This document shows, in pieces, positions 46,741 through 57,380 of a stretch of 64,000 nt of DNA. Both the position numbers and the translations under genes were made by a program. The stretch lies in contig CAJQUW010012680.1 in assembly GCA_907163375.1 (NCBI GenBank), forward strand, positions 111,831-175,830, read 5' to 3'. Below the pieces are notes generated by a model that saw only the letters and a list, made by a program, of their open reading frames with translations, had not been told where the DNA came from and made no database searches. This stretch comes from Prostheceraeus crozeri. Taxonomy: Eukaryota > Platyhelminthes > Polycladida > Euryleptidae. How positions within the stretch are numbered: position 1 is the first letter of the stretch; the number at the start of each line of letters is the position of its first letter.

Positions 46741-47663
46741 TATTATTATACATACATTTCTTTGCGGCGCGCAAAACCCGAAGGTATCAAGGCGCCGGTG
46801 TACAGGTCAACCCATGTAACAAAGCAAGAACGTCTTTAATTTGCGGGGCGAAATCAGAATAGGCCAATTTCAAAGTCTCGGATGTTCATAGGAAGACTAT
46901 TCCATAGTCTTGGACCCGCTGCCGAGAAAGCACGGTCGCCCATCCGGTACGGGTTCTGGTAGGTTGACAGATGGAGGGACCAGAGGATGAACGAAGACGA
47001 TATCCAATTGGATCAGGTGGGTGGCAGTCGTCGGTAAGGTATTTGGAGGATAGACCATGTAACGTCTTATATACAATGACAGCCAACTTGAATTGAATGC
47101 GCTGCTTTACAGGAAACCAGTGCAGGTCACGAAGGACCGGTGTAATGTGCTCACGTCTTGAAGTCTTAGTGATGAGGCGAGCAGCAGCGTTCTGAAGCGC
47201 TTGAAGCGGACGAAGGTGACAGTCTGGGACACCATAGAGGAGAGAATTACAATAGCCTAAACGAGATGTAATGAATGCGTGAATTAGAGTCTTTGCTGCC
47301 GAGGTCGTAGCGGAGCGAACGACGGGCGGAGTTGGCGTAGGAAGCAATATTCGGAGGGACAGACTGCGTTGATGTGTGCAGCTAGAGTTAGATTTCTGTC
47401 TAGAACGACTCCAAGGTTGCACACTTTGTTTTGGAATTGGACAATAGCATTGGAGATTGAAATTTCTTTCATAGAGATCTTGTTTATCTGGTGCCTACAC
47501 CCAAGCCAGATTGCAAGTGTCTTGTTTGGGTTGAGTCGAAGTCGGTTGGAGCTCAACCAGGAATTGACGTCACCAATGCACCGAGACATCTTCGTGGTCG
47601 CGGTTAAACAATCAGAAACTGGAACATCCACGTAGAGCTGAAAGTCATCAGCGTACTCTAATT
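46741..47663 (-). pseudogene. CR1-like LINE, 3' fragment (array unit 2)
   Basis: Same fragment as in unit 1. A one-base deletion in a G run near 47325 splits the reading frame into 47284-47631 and 46886-47422, and accounts for the 3795 versus 3796 spacing of units. Otherwise it is nearly identical, including the microsatellite tail. Confidence 0.85.
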
Positions 47664-48159
47664 ATGACTCTAGACTGGATACTTTTAGGTTGATTAGAGA
47701 AAACCAAGAAAAATTCCTTTTAACCAAGAGCTTCAATCTGCGTCCCATTAGATTTGCATGTGTTTTTCTTTGACCCTGTCTTACAAGAAGAGAAATCACT
47801 AGAACTCGGCAGACGTACAGATTCGCAGTAGACATGGGGTGTACATCATTCTGTGGAAGTCTCATTTTCGGCCTCGTCCCCTGCAGAAACTTGTTCTGGC
47901 TGCCGGAATAAATGTTATCGTTATTTTTTTTATATCTCTGGGCGGTGGCGTGTTGAACTTTCTTCTCCAAGGTCGTTGAACTAAAGTCACAGACTTTAAT
48001 TCTGCCATCTGCACCACAACAAAACTCTCTCCGCTGTTCATACAAAAATAAAAATAAATAAAGTGGACCTGAATAGTGTTTACACCATGTGACACTGGTT
48101 ACACAATGGTCACAAAATGTGACTATTGATTATTACCGTCTGATACAAAACTTAAGTTC

Positions 48160-49479
48160 ATGTTAAGTTCAACAAAATTGTTTTCGATTGAATTTGATTC
48201 GATTTCCTCTTTCAGCCCAACTCGGTATTACGACGGGATGGATTTTTGTCTAGAGAAAATGGACATCTCAACAGTGGAAAGTGTTATATACTGGAATGAA
48301 CGCTTCGATCTATTCTGTTCTGTCTCAAAAGACCGCATCACAGATGAGAACAAGACAGCATACTATCTTCTGATGGCTGGAGAGGAAGCCTACGCTCTCC
48401 TCAGTGATCTTGCATATCCTAATCTCCTCAAGGACATGGAAGTTAGGGATCTCAAGAATCTTATTGAGTATCATTTGCTTCCAGAGGAGCAGTCTACGTT
48501 TATGGAGTGGATGGAATTTGATGGTATCGTTCGTCGTTCTGATGAATCTTTGAGATCCTTTATTCTTCGAGTCGTACAAGGAGCACGAAGATGTAGATTT
48601 AAGGATGCTCGTGAAGCTGAAATGCATTGTTTAGGTTGTATCTGGTGTGGTGTCAATGATCCCGAAATTGAGCAGATGTTACGCCGAGAAAATGGGACAT
48701 CTGAGTTTACGTTTCAATCGCTAAAGACCAGACTTCAAAATTGGGAATGTGGCCTTAGGCATTGTAAGAAATCGGACATTGAAGCGACCGAAAGTCATTT
48801 TAAATCCTCTTTGGTGGAATCTGAAAGTGACTTCAAAGATAACGGCACTTGTGAGTGTGACTCGTGTGGAGCACTGCGTTGTAAAAATTCCTGCAAATTC
48901 CGTGACATGACTTGTTTTTTCTGTAAAAAGAAAGGCCACATCGCACGATTTTGTCGCTCAACACGTGTAGGACTAACGAAATTTAGCAACAATGAAACTG
49001 ATGAATCGAAAGAAATGCTGGCAAAAAGACGACCACTCCCAAATTTCATCTACGAAACGGTCGTTTTTGTGACGGGACACGATGCTGATCTTGTTGTTTC
49101 AAATGGAACTCCTGTTAGTATCATGCCAATCAAGCAGTTTATAAAACTTGGTTACACCAAAAATCAGCTCAAACGTACAAATATTGTTATTACGACCGCT
49201 TCCGGGAATGAACTTAAAGTATTAGGTCAGCTCAACACTCGCATCAGGAGACCAGAATGGAAATATTTTGTAAAATTTAGCTTCATTGTCGTAGATGCAA
49301 ATACTCCTGGGGATGTCATGTTGCTAGGTTATGATGGATGTTTAAAACTTAAAGTAGTATTGAACTTTTTGCGGTTAGAAGAAAATCGGAAGGAGCATGA
49401 ATCAGACGACCAGAATAAAACTCACTATATACTTACGTGTAATGCATACTACAGGAATGATAATCAGAAAAGGCGTTAA
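48160..49479 (+). pseudogene. gag-like ORF of an LTR-type retroelement fossil (unit 2)
   Basis: Same 439-codon protein as at 44365-45684, identical as far as I can read, with the same flanking DNA. It is a product of the tandem amplification, not an independent insertion. Confidence 0.85.
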
Positions 49480-50535
49480 CCTCTAATCTCGTGTGGAAAT
49501 CTGTTCTCTTTGGATGTGAATTCTTTGCACATTATGCAAGCGATTGATTTACGTTTGAAATTTGTTTTATGCAAACGCACACTGAAGTTGTAGGGAAAAT
49601 CGAAGCAAAAATCACTTACTTTGTAATTTCCTTACACTAATTCATCGCTGTTACAAAGTGCGTAAATCAAATTGCTAAATTGACTACCTTGTGAACAGCT
49701 GTGTCCAGTTCTGCTGAGATGAAGTGACAAGGTATTTAAATACAAATATTTCTATATTATTCGAGATTATATGATAATCCATAGCGAGGTCATGAGTTTG
49801 TTTCAGCATCCAAATCTTTCCAGCAGGTAATAGTAGTCATCTGTTGCTTATCATTATTAAGCAAAATTTCGGTTAAATTTTCAAATTCATTTTCATAAGA
49901 ACTTTTGTTCTCGTATTAATCATCACACATCGATTTATTGAGCAAGGACAAATACGTGATACCGTTCTCAGCTTTTTTTGTTGAAAACTTGCGATGTTTT
50001 ATGCCGTTGACATCTCCTATTTCATTGAAATTATCTATATCTAAGAGTTTGAAATTTTGAAAGTATAATTCGTTTCGATGAACTTTGACGAATAGTTTTG
50101 ATGAATATATTACATGTACTACAAATGATTGCTCGAAATTTCAACTAATTCTTCATGTTGAGTAAGTGTAAAATTTGTTTTGTATCCGCCTTAACTTATA
50201 TAATATATATCTTATAATATATGATTAAAATGAAATTTTCTATCATTTCTCTGATTAAACGAAAAGTACCAAGCCCAGAGTCATAATTTTTGACATGGAA
50301 TGTCTTCTGGTTATTTCCTTCCATGTTCATGCACCCCTGTATATGAAGCTAAACACATTTAGATTTGGCGAGCCTCTTAATGTCGGCAAACACAAACATT
50401 TAAGCAACTGTATCCTTATTCAACCACATTTATCCTTATTGTCGATGAGAAGCATGATAATACCACATACATCTTAGGAAATGACTTGATGACATTCCAT
50501 GTCAAAAATCATAACTCTAGATTGGAAACTTTTAT

Positions 50536-51067
50536 TATTATTATACATACATTTCTTTGCGGCGCGCAAAACCCGAAGGTATCAAGGCGCCGGTGTACAG
50601 GTCAACCCATGTAACAAAGCAAGAACGTCTTTAATTTGCGGGGCGAAATCAGAATAGGCCAATTTCAAAGTCTCGGATGTTCATAGGAAGACTATTCCAT
50701 AGTCTTGGACCCGCTGCCGAGAAAGCACGGTCGCCCATCCGGTACGGGTTCTGGTAGGTTGACAGATGGAGGGACCAGAGGATGAACGAAGACGATATCC
50801 AATTGGATCAGGTGGGTGGCAGTCGTCGGTAAGGTATTTGGAGGATAGACCATGTAACGTCTTATATACAATGACAGCCAACTTGAATTGAATGCGCTGC
50901 TTTACAGGAAACCAGTGCAGGTCACGAAGGACCGGTGTAATGTGCTCACGTCTTGAAGTCTTAGTGATGAGGCGAGCAGCAGCGTTCTGAAGCGCTTGAA
51001 GCGGACGAAGGTGACAGTCTGGGACACCATAGAGGAGAGAATTACAATAGCCTAAACGAGATGTAAT
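50536..51067 (-). pseudogene. CR1-like LINE, 3' fragment (array unit 3, part before the PLE insertion)
   Basis: Same LINE fragment as in units 1 and 2, interrupted at 51067 by the PLE palindrome and continued at 55161-55562. The target duplication ACGAGATGTAAT lies in LINE sequence. Confidence 0.85.
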
Positions 51068-51155
51068 CTCTGAAGATGCAGTGCGCGGTTCCTTTCATAT
51101 TCTTCAAGCAACGGAGGGAAAACCACGATTGACCGGTGTAGTCGTATTTAATTCA

Positions 51156-51193
51156 GCGACAAGTTTCGACCGGTGCTTCGGTCCTGTTCACGC
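51156..51193 (-). ncRNA. hammerhead-like motif of the left PLE copy
   Basis: Mirror image of the motif at 55068-55105, identical in order: GCG, TGAACAG, GACCG/CGGTC stem II, GAAAC, TT, GTC, GC. Confidence 0.45.
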
Positions 51194-51384
51194 AAACTGG
51201 CACATCAAATGCTGCCTTGATAACAATTCACAGTACATAAATGAGAGAGGTAAAACGTGACCTTCAGTTCACGTGCACTAGACATTAAAATGACCTTCCT
51301 AAAATATAAGAAGCAAATAATGACTTCTACTGACTAAAATAATAGTAATATGAAAGAATGTCTAAAAATGATACAGAAGCAAAA

Positions 51385-53106
51385 TCACTTAGAGACTAAT
51401 CGTGTCCATGTGTCATCCACCACACACTTCACTCTGTTTGAGGAACCGAGCTTCTTTGTCCACCATGCCTCCTTGAATATTCTCTTCTTATACCATGACT
51501 GCTCCCTGTCCAGTGTAGTCGCCGCCTCCCAGTCCATGGTGTGACCCGTCTTCATAACATGTGCAGCTATTTCTGAGCATTCGACATTCATGTTCCTCAC
51601 CATTCTTTTGTGCTCCTTGACCCGCTGCTCCAAAGTTCTTCCAGACTCGCCAACGTATGTCCACTGGCATCCCATACACCTTATTTGGTACACAACACCC
51701 AAATGTACTCTCCCCTCCTGACGCTTTCTTACCAATCGGTCAGCCAACCTGCAAACCGGTCTGCCAGTCACTCTCCTTCCAAGTCCACCAAGAATCTTGG
51801 ATATCCTCTCGTAGACCCCTGGGTAATATGGTAACGAATACCTTGGACCTTCAGGCAACTCCTCCTCCTTCCTTCCACTAGACTTCACCATGACCAAGAG
51901 ATCACTTCGCCGGTAACCTCTGCGCGTCAAATCACGTCTAATTCTTCTGCGTTCATTTTTCTTCTCCCCAACCGAACAAATCTGGTCCACCCTTCTGTCG
52001 AGAGAACCAACAACTCCGCGAAACACCGATTTCGGATGACAAGAGTTCCTTTCCAAATAACTATTACGGTGCGTGTTTTTCCTGAATACACCGAATACCA
52101 CTCCCTCACGACTCCTCCTTATTGCAATATCTAAAAACGGCAAAACCCCATCGCTTTCTTGTTCCACCGTAAATTTAATCGAAGGTCTCAAGGAATTCAA
52201 GAAATCAAGATATTCCTGAACATCCTTTGGGTCTCCTTTGAAGCGCGCCAGTATATCGTCAATATATCTCATCCAAACATCTGGCACTCGCAGCCCCCTC
52301 AATAGCCCTTCACGTAACGCCATCTCTTCAAAATGAAACATGTAGACATTGGCCACCACAACACTGAGACTGCTTCCCATTGCTATTCCATCATTCTGTA
52401 TGTAAACACCGCCTTCAAAAACAAAATAACATCTCGTGAGGCAAAACCTAACCAGCTCAACCAATTCACTCACGCGTAACTTGGACCTTTCTGCAATATA
52501 GGGGTCCCCAAACAATCGGTCACGTACCACCTCCAGACTCTCACCAACCGGTATGCTGGTAAACAGACTATCCACGTCGTAGCTGACCAATCGCCCATCC
52601 ACAAAATCCTCAATTTTCTCTATCCTGGTAACGACGTCAGCAGAATTCGCGACATATGAATTCCCATCCTTTCCATATGGTGCCAGAACATCGGCCAAAT
52701 ATCTACTGATCCCAGCGAAAAGCGTCCCGACCATGCTCACTATTGGTCTCAACGGGTTGCCAGCCTTATGAACCTTCGGATTGCCAAAAATATACGGCCT
52801 CTGAAAATGCGTCGGACAAATCCTGTTATATTCTCCATAACCGAGTCTTCCAGATCTCTTCGCTTCCCTCAAAATCTCCATCAGTTCCTTCCTATACTTC
52901 TGACCAGGGTCCGTATTCACACTCTCGTAAGGGCCAGACTCTATCAGGATCCTCAACTTCTCATCATACTCCATCTTGTTCATCAACACCACCGCTCCAC
53001 CCTTGTCCGCCTGTAGGATCTTGACATCCTTCAAGCGCGCCAAGTCTTCAACAGCCTCGCTCTCCTCTCTTGATAAATTTGACTCGCCCCTCCTATAGCC
53101 CTCCAA
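51385..53106 (-). CDS. Penelope-like RT/GIY-YIG protein, left copy (573 aa, 5'-truncated)
   Basis: The protein runs outward from the palindrome centre. It has the PLE DKGGAVV block (about residue 35), RT motif A SYDVDSLFTSIP, motif B GIAMGSSLS and the catalytic RYIDDIL of motif C, then LPFLDIAI. A C-terminal GIY-YIG domain follows (VVYQIRCMGCQWTYVGESG, then LEQRVKEHKR). PLE enzymes prime on cut or telomeric DNA and reverse-transcribe their RNA. The first ATG in the arm lies at about the point where the family normally has 150-200 more upstream residues, so the N-terminal portion is missing at the centre. All visible catalytic motifs are present. It differs from its mirror copy at one residue that I can see (VKSSG versus GKSSG). 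Confidence 0.92.
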   Translation of the reverse strand: MEGYRRGESNLSREESEAVEDLARLKDVKILQADKGGAVVLMNKMEYDEKLRILIESGPYESVNTDPGQKYRKELMEILREAKRSGRLGYGEYNRICPTHFQRPYIFGNPKVHKAGNPLRPIVSMVGTLFAGISRYLADVLAPYGKDGNSYVANSADVVTRIEKIEDFVDGRLVSYDVDSLFTSIPVGESLEVVRDRLFGDPYIAERSKLRVSELVELVRFCLTRCYFVFEGGVYIQNDGIAMGSSLSVVVANVYMFHFEEMALREGLLRGLRVPDVWMRYIDDILARFKGDPKDVQEYLDFLNSLRPSIKFTVEQESDGVLPFLDIAIRRSREGVVFGVFRKNTHRNSYLERNSCHPKSVFRGVVGSLDRRVDQICSVGEKKNERRRIRRDLTRRGYRRSDLLVMVKSSGRKEEELPEGPRYSLPYYPGVYERISKILGGLGRRVTGRPVCRLADRLVRKRQEGRVHLGVVYQIRCMGCQWTYVGESGRTLEQRVKEHKRMVRNMNVECSEIAAHVMKTGHTMDWEAATTLDREQSWYKKRIFKEAWWTKKLGSSNRVKCVVDDTWTRLVSK

Positions 53107-53142
53107 GACCTTCGCCGCCTCCTCGCATGGGCCAGGAGAGAG

Positions 53143-54876
53143 GTGGCGAAGGTCTTGGAGGGCTATAGGAGGGGCGAGTCAAATTTATCAAGAGAGGAGA
53201 GCGAGGCTGTTGAAGACTTGGCGCGCTTGAAGGATGTCAAGATCCTACAGGCGGACAAGGGTGGAGCGGTGGTGTTGATGAACAAGATGGAGTATGATGA
53301 GAAGTTGAGGATCCTGATAGAGTCTGGCCCTTACGAGAGTGTGAATACGGACCCTGGTCAGAAGTATAGGAAGGAACTGATGGAGATTTTGAGGGAAGCG
53401 AAGAGATCTGGAAGACTCGGTTATGGAGAATATAACAGGATTTGTCCGACGCATTTTCAGAGGCCGTATATTTTTGGCAATCCGAAGGTTCATAAGGCTG
53501 GCAACCCGTTGAGACCAATAGTGAGCATGGTCGGGACGCTTTTCGCTGGGATCAGTAGATATTTGGCCGATGTTCTGGCACCATATGGAAAGGATGGGAA
53601 TTCATATGTCGCGAATTCTGCTGACGTCGTTACCAGGATAGAGAAAATTGAGGATTTTGTGGATGGGCGATTGGTCAGCTACGACGTGGATAGTCTGTTT
53701 ACCAGCATACCGGTTGGTGAGAGTCTGGAGGTGGTACGTGACCGATTGTTTGGGGACCCCTATATTGCAGAAAGGTCCAAGTTACGCGTGAGTGAATTGG
53801 TTGAGCTGGTTAGGTTTTGCCTCACGAGATGTTATTTTGTTTTTGAAGGCGGTGTTTACATACAGAATGATGGAATAGCAATGGGAAGCAGTCTCAGTGT
53901 TGTGGTGGCCAATGTCTACATGTTTCATTTTGAAGAGATGGCGTTACGTGAAGGGCTATTGAGGGGGCTGCGAGTGCCAGATGTTTGGATGAGATATATT
54001 GACGATATACTGGCGCGCTTCAAAGGAGACCCAAAGGATGTTCAGGAATATCTTGATTTCTTGAATTCCTTGAGACCTTCGATTAAATTTACGGTGGAAC
54101 AAGAAAGCGATGGGGTTTTGCCGTTTTTAGATATTGCAATAAGGAGGAGTCGTGAGGGAGTGGTATTCGGTGTATTCAGGAAAAACACGCACCGTAATAG
54201 TTATTTGGAAAGGAACTCTTGTCATCCGAAATCGGTGTTTCGCGGAGTTGTTGGTTCTCTCGACAGAAGGGTGGACCAGATTTGTTCGGTTGGGGAGAAG
54301 AAAAATGAACGCAGAAGAATTAGACGTGATTTGACGCGCAGAGGTTACCGGCGAAGTGATCTCTTGGTCATGGGGAAGTCTAGTGGAAGGAAGGAGGAGG
54401 AGTTGCCTGAAGGTCCAAGGTATTCGTTACCATATTACCCAGGGGTCTACGAGAGGATATCCAAGATTCTTGGTGGACTTGGAAGGAGAGTGACTGGCAG
54501 ACCGGTTTGCAGGTTGGCTGACCGATTGGTAAGAAAGCGTCAGGAGGGGAGAGTACATTTGGGTGTTGTGTACCAAATAAGGTGTATGGGATGCCAGTGG
54601 ACATACGTTGGCGAGTCTGGAAGAACTTTGGAGCAGCGGGTCAAGGAGCACAAAAGAATGGTGAGGAACATGAATGTCGAATGCTCAGAAATAGCTGCAC
54701 ATGTTATGAAGACGGGTCACACCATGGACTGGGAGGCGGCGACTACACTGGACAGGGAGCAGTCATGGTATAAGAAGAGAATATTCAAGGAGGCATGGTG
54801 GACAAAGAAGCTCGGTTCCTCAAACAGAGTGAAGTGTGTGGTGGATGACACATGGACACGATTAGTCTCTAAGTGA
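53143..54876 (+). CDS. Penelope-like RT/GIY-YIG protein, right copy (577 aa, 5'-truncated)
   Basis: Mirror copy of the protein at 51385-53106. RT spans about residues 35-350: motif A at 179-190, B at 244-252 and C (YIDD) at 285-288. A basic linker, RRIRRDLTRRGYRR, lies near 391-404. The GIY-YIG nuclease with an internal CMGC is at about 475-505, and HVMKTGH at about 520-526. The ORF starts four codons earlier than its partner (MAKVLEG), reaching into the central spacer; this start is a by-product of the junction. Stop TGA at 54874-54876. The two copies face each other, so transcription of one would give a long hairpin RNA with the other. Confidence 0.92.
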   Translation: MAKVLEGYRRGESNLSREESEAVEDLARLKDVKILQADKGGAVVLMNKMEYDEKLRILIESGPYESVNTDPGQKYRKELMEILREAKRSGRLGYGEYNRICPTHFQRPYIFGNPKVHKAGNPLRPIVSMVGTLFAGISRYLADVLAPYGKDGNSYVANSADVVTRIEKIEDFVDGRLVSYDVDSLFTSIPVGESLEVVRDRLFGDPYIAERSKLRVSELVELVRFCLTRCYFVFEGGVYIQNDGIAMGSSLSVVVANVYMFHFEEMALREGLLRGLRVPDVWMRYIDDILARFKGDPKDVQEYLDFLNSLRPSIKFTVEQESDGVLPFLDIAIRRSREGVVFGVFRKNTHRNSYLERNSCHPKSVFRGVVGSLDRRVDQICSVGEKKNERRRIRRDLTRRGYRRSDLLVMGKSSGRKEEELPEGPRYSLPYYPGVYERISKILGGLGRRVTGRPVCRLADRLVRKRQEGRVHLGVVYQIRCMGCQWTYVGESGRTLEQRVKEHKRMVRNMNVECSEIAAHVMKTGHTMDWEAATTLDREQSWYKKRIFKEAWWTKKLGSSNRVKCVVDDTWTRLVSK

Positions 54877-55067
54877 TTTTGCTTCTGTATCATTTTTAGA
54901 CATTCTTTCATATTACTATTATTTTAGTCAGTAGAAGTCATTATTTGCTTCTTATATTTTAGGAAGGTCATTTTAATGTCTAGTGCACGTGAACTGAAGG
55001 TCACGTTTTACCTCTCTCATTTATGTACTGTGAATTGTTATCAAGGCAGCATTTGATGTGCCAGTTT

Positions 55068-55105
55068 GCGTGAACAGGACCGAAGCACCGGTCGAAACTT
55101 GTCGC
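55068..55105 (+). ncRNA. hammerhead-like motif of the right PLE copy
   Basis: Order: GCG (stem I), TGAACAG (core), GACCG-AAGCAC-CGGTC (five-pair stem II), GAAAC-TT-GTC (minimal stem III and cleavage triplet), GC (stem I). It lies 190 bases after the PLE stop codon, the expected terminal-repeat position. The core UGAACAG departs from UGANGA. Confidence 0.45.
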
Positions 55106-55160
55106 TGAATTAAATACGACTACACCGGTCAATCGTGGTTTTCCCTCCGTTGCTTGAAGA

Positions 55161-55562
55161 ACGAGATGTAATAAATGCGTGAATTAGAGTCTTTGCTGCC
55201 GAGGTCGTAGCGGAGCGAACGACGGGGCGGAGTTGGCGTAGGAAACAATATGCGGAGGGACAGACTGCGTTGATGTGTGCAGCTAGAGTTAGATTTCTGT
55301 CTAGAACGACTCCAAGGTTGCACACTTTGTTTTGGAATTGGACAATAGCATTGGAGATTGAAATTTCTTTCATAGAGATCTTGTTTATCTGGTGCCTACA
55401 CCCAAGCCAGATTGCAAGTGTCTTGTTTGGGTTGAGTCGAAGTCGGTTGGAGCTCAACCAGGAATTGACGTCATCAATGCACCGAGACATCTTCGTGGTC
55501 ACGGTTAAACAATCAGAAACTGGAACATCCACGTAGAGCTGAAAGTCATCAGCGTACTCTAA
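55161..55562 (-). pseudogene. CR1-like LINE, 3' fragment (array unit 3, part after the PLE insertion)
   Basis: Continuation of the LINE fragment at 50536-51067, starting with the second copy of the 12-bp target duplication. It reads back to YADDFQLYVDVPVSD. Confidence 0.85.
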
Positions 55563-56060
55563 TTATGACTCTAGACTGGATACTTTTAGGTTGATTAGAG
55601 AAAACCAAGAAAAATTCCTTTTAACCAAGAGCTTCAATCTGCGTCCCATTAGATTTGCATGTGTTTTTCTTTGACCCTGTCTTACAAGAAGAGAAATCAC
55701 TAGAACTCGGCAGACGTACAGATTCGCAGTAGACATGGGGTGTACATCATTCTGTGGAAGTCTCATTTTCGGCCTCGTCCCCTGCAGAAACTTGTTCTGG
55801 CTGCCGGAATAAATGTTATCGTTATTTTTTTTATATCTCTGGGCGGTGGCGTGTTGAACTTCCTTCTCCAAGGTCGTTGAACTAAAGTCACAGACTTTAA
55901 TTCTGCCATCTGCACCACAACAAAACTCTCTCCGCTGTTCATACAAAAATAAAAATAAATAAAGTGGACCTGAATAGTGTTTACACCATGTGACACTGGT
56001 TACACAATGGTCACAAAATGTGACTATTGATTATTACCGTCTGATACAAAACTTAAGTTC

Positions 56061-57380
56061 ATGTTAAGTTCAACAAAATTGTTTTCGATTGAATTTGATT
56101 CGATTTCCTCTTTCAGCCCAACTCGGTATTACGACGGGATGGATTTTTGTCTAGAGAAAATGGACATCTCAACAGTGGAAAGTGTTATATACTGGAATGA
56201 ACGCTTCGATCTATTCTGTTCTGTCTCAAAAGACCGCATCACAGATGAGAACAAGACAGCATACTATCTTCTGATGGTTGGAGAGGAAGCCTACGCTCTC
56301 CTCAGTGATCTTGCATATCCTAATCTCCTCAAGGACATGGAAGTTAGGGATCTCAAGAATCTTATTGAGTATCATTTGCTTCCAGAGGAGCAGTCTACGT
56401 TTATGGAGTGGATGGAATTTGATGGTATCGTTCGTCGTTCTGATGAATCTTTGAGATCCTTTATTCTTCGAGTCGTACAAGGAGCACGAAGATGTAGATT
56501 TAAGGATGCTCGTGAAGCTGAAATGCATTGTTTAGGTTGTATCTGGTGTGGTGTCAATGATCCCGAAATTGAGCAGATGTTACGCCGAGAAAATGGGACA
56601 TCTGAGTTTACGTTTCAATCGCTAAAGACCAGACTTCAAAATTGGGAATGTGGCCTTAGGCATTGTAAGAAATCGGACATTGAAGCGACCGAAAGTCATT
56701 TTAAATCCTCTTTGGTGGAATCTGAAAGTGACTTCAAAGATAACGGCACTTGTGAGTGTGACTCGTGTGGAGCACTGCGTTGTAAAAATTCCTGCAAATT
56801 CCGTGACATGACTTGTTTTTTCTGTAAAAAGAAAGGCCACATCGCACGATTTTGTCGCTCAACACGTGTAGGACTAACGAAATTTAGCAACAATGAAACT
56901 GATGAATCGAAAGAAATGCTGGCAAAAAGACGACCACTCCCAAATTTCATCTACGAAACGGTCGTTTTTGTGACGGGACACGATGCTGATCTTGTTGTTT
57001 CAAATGGAACTCCTGTTAGTATCATGCCAATCAAACAGTTTACAAAACTTGGTTACACCAAAAATCAGCTCAAACGTACAAATATTGTTATTACGACCGC
57101 TTCCGGGAATGAACTTAAAGTATTAGGTCAGCTCAACACTCGCATCAGGAGACCAGAATGGAAATATTTTGTAAAATTTAGCTTCATTGTCGTAGATGCA
57201 AATACTCCTGGGGATGTCATGTTGCTAGGTTATGATGGATGTTTAAAACTTAAAGTAGTATTGAACTTTTTGCGGTTAGAAGAAAATCGGAAGGAGCATG
57301 AATCAGACGACCAGAATAAAACTCACTATATACTTACGTGTAATGCATACTACAGGAATGATAATCAGAAAAGGCGTTAA
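56061..57380 (+). pseudogene. gag-like ORF of an LTR-type retroelement fossil (unit 3)
   Basis: Third copy of the 439-codon gag-like protein with zinc knuckle and retropepsin-like region. It differs from the other two at only a couple of residues, consistent with recent tandem amplification. The partial last unit starts at about 56935 within this ORF and ends at 58096. Confidence 0.85.

Larger units (their letters stand above)
51068..55160. mobile_element. Penelope-like element: head-to-head inverted pair, 4.1 kb
   Basis: The insertion is flanked by a 12-bp target duplication ACGAGATGTAAT (51056-51067 and 55161-55172). It consists of two arms, about 51101-53123 and 53140-55160, that are inverted copies differing at very few bases, around a roughly 16-base spacer near 53131. 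Each arm reads outward from the centre: a 5'-truncated PLE ORF, about 300 bases of 3' noncoding DNA with a hammerhead-like motif, then the end. The left side alone has 33 extra bases (51068-51100) before the arm. Such inverted pairs, and a short extension at one end, are known for Penelope elements. Only one array unit contains it, so it is the youngest insertion here. Confidence 0.92.
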
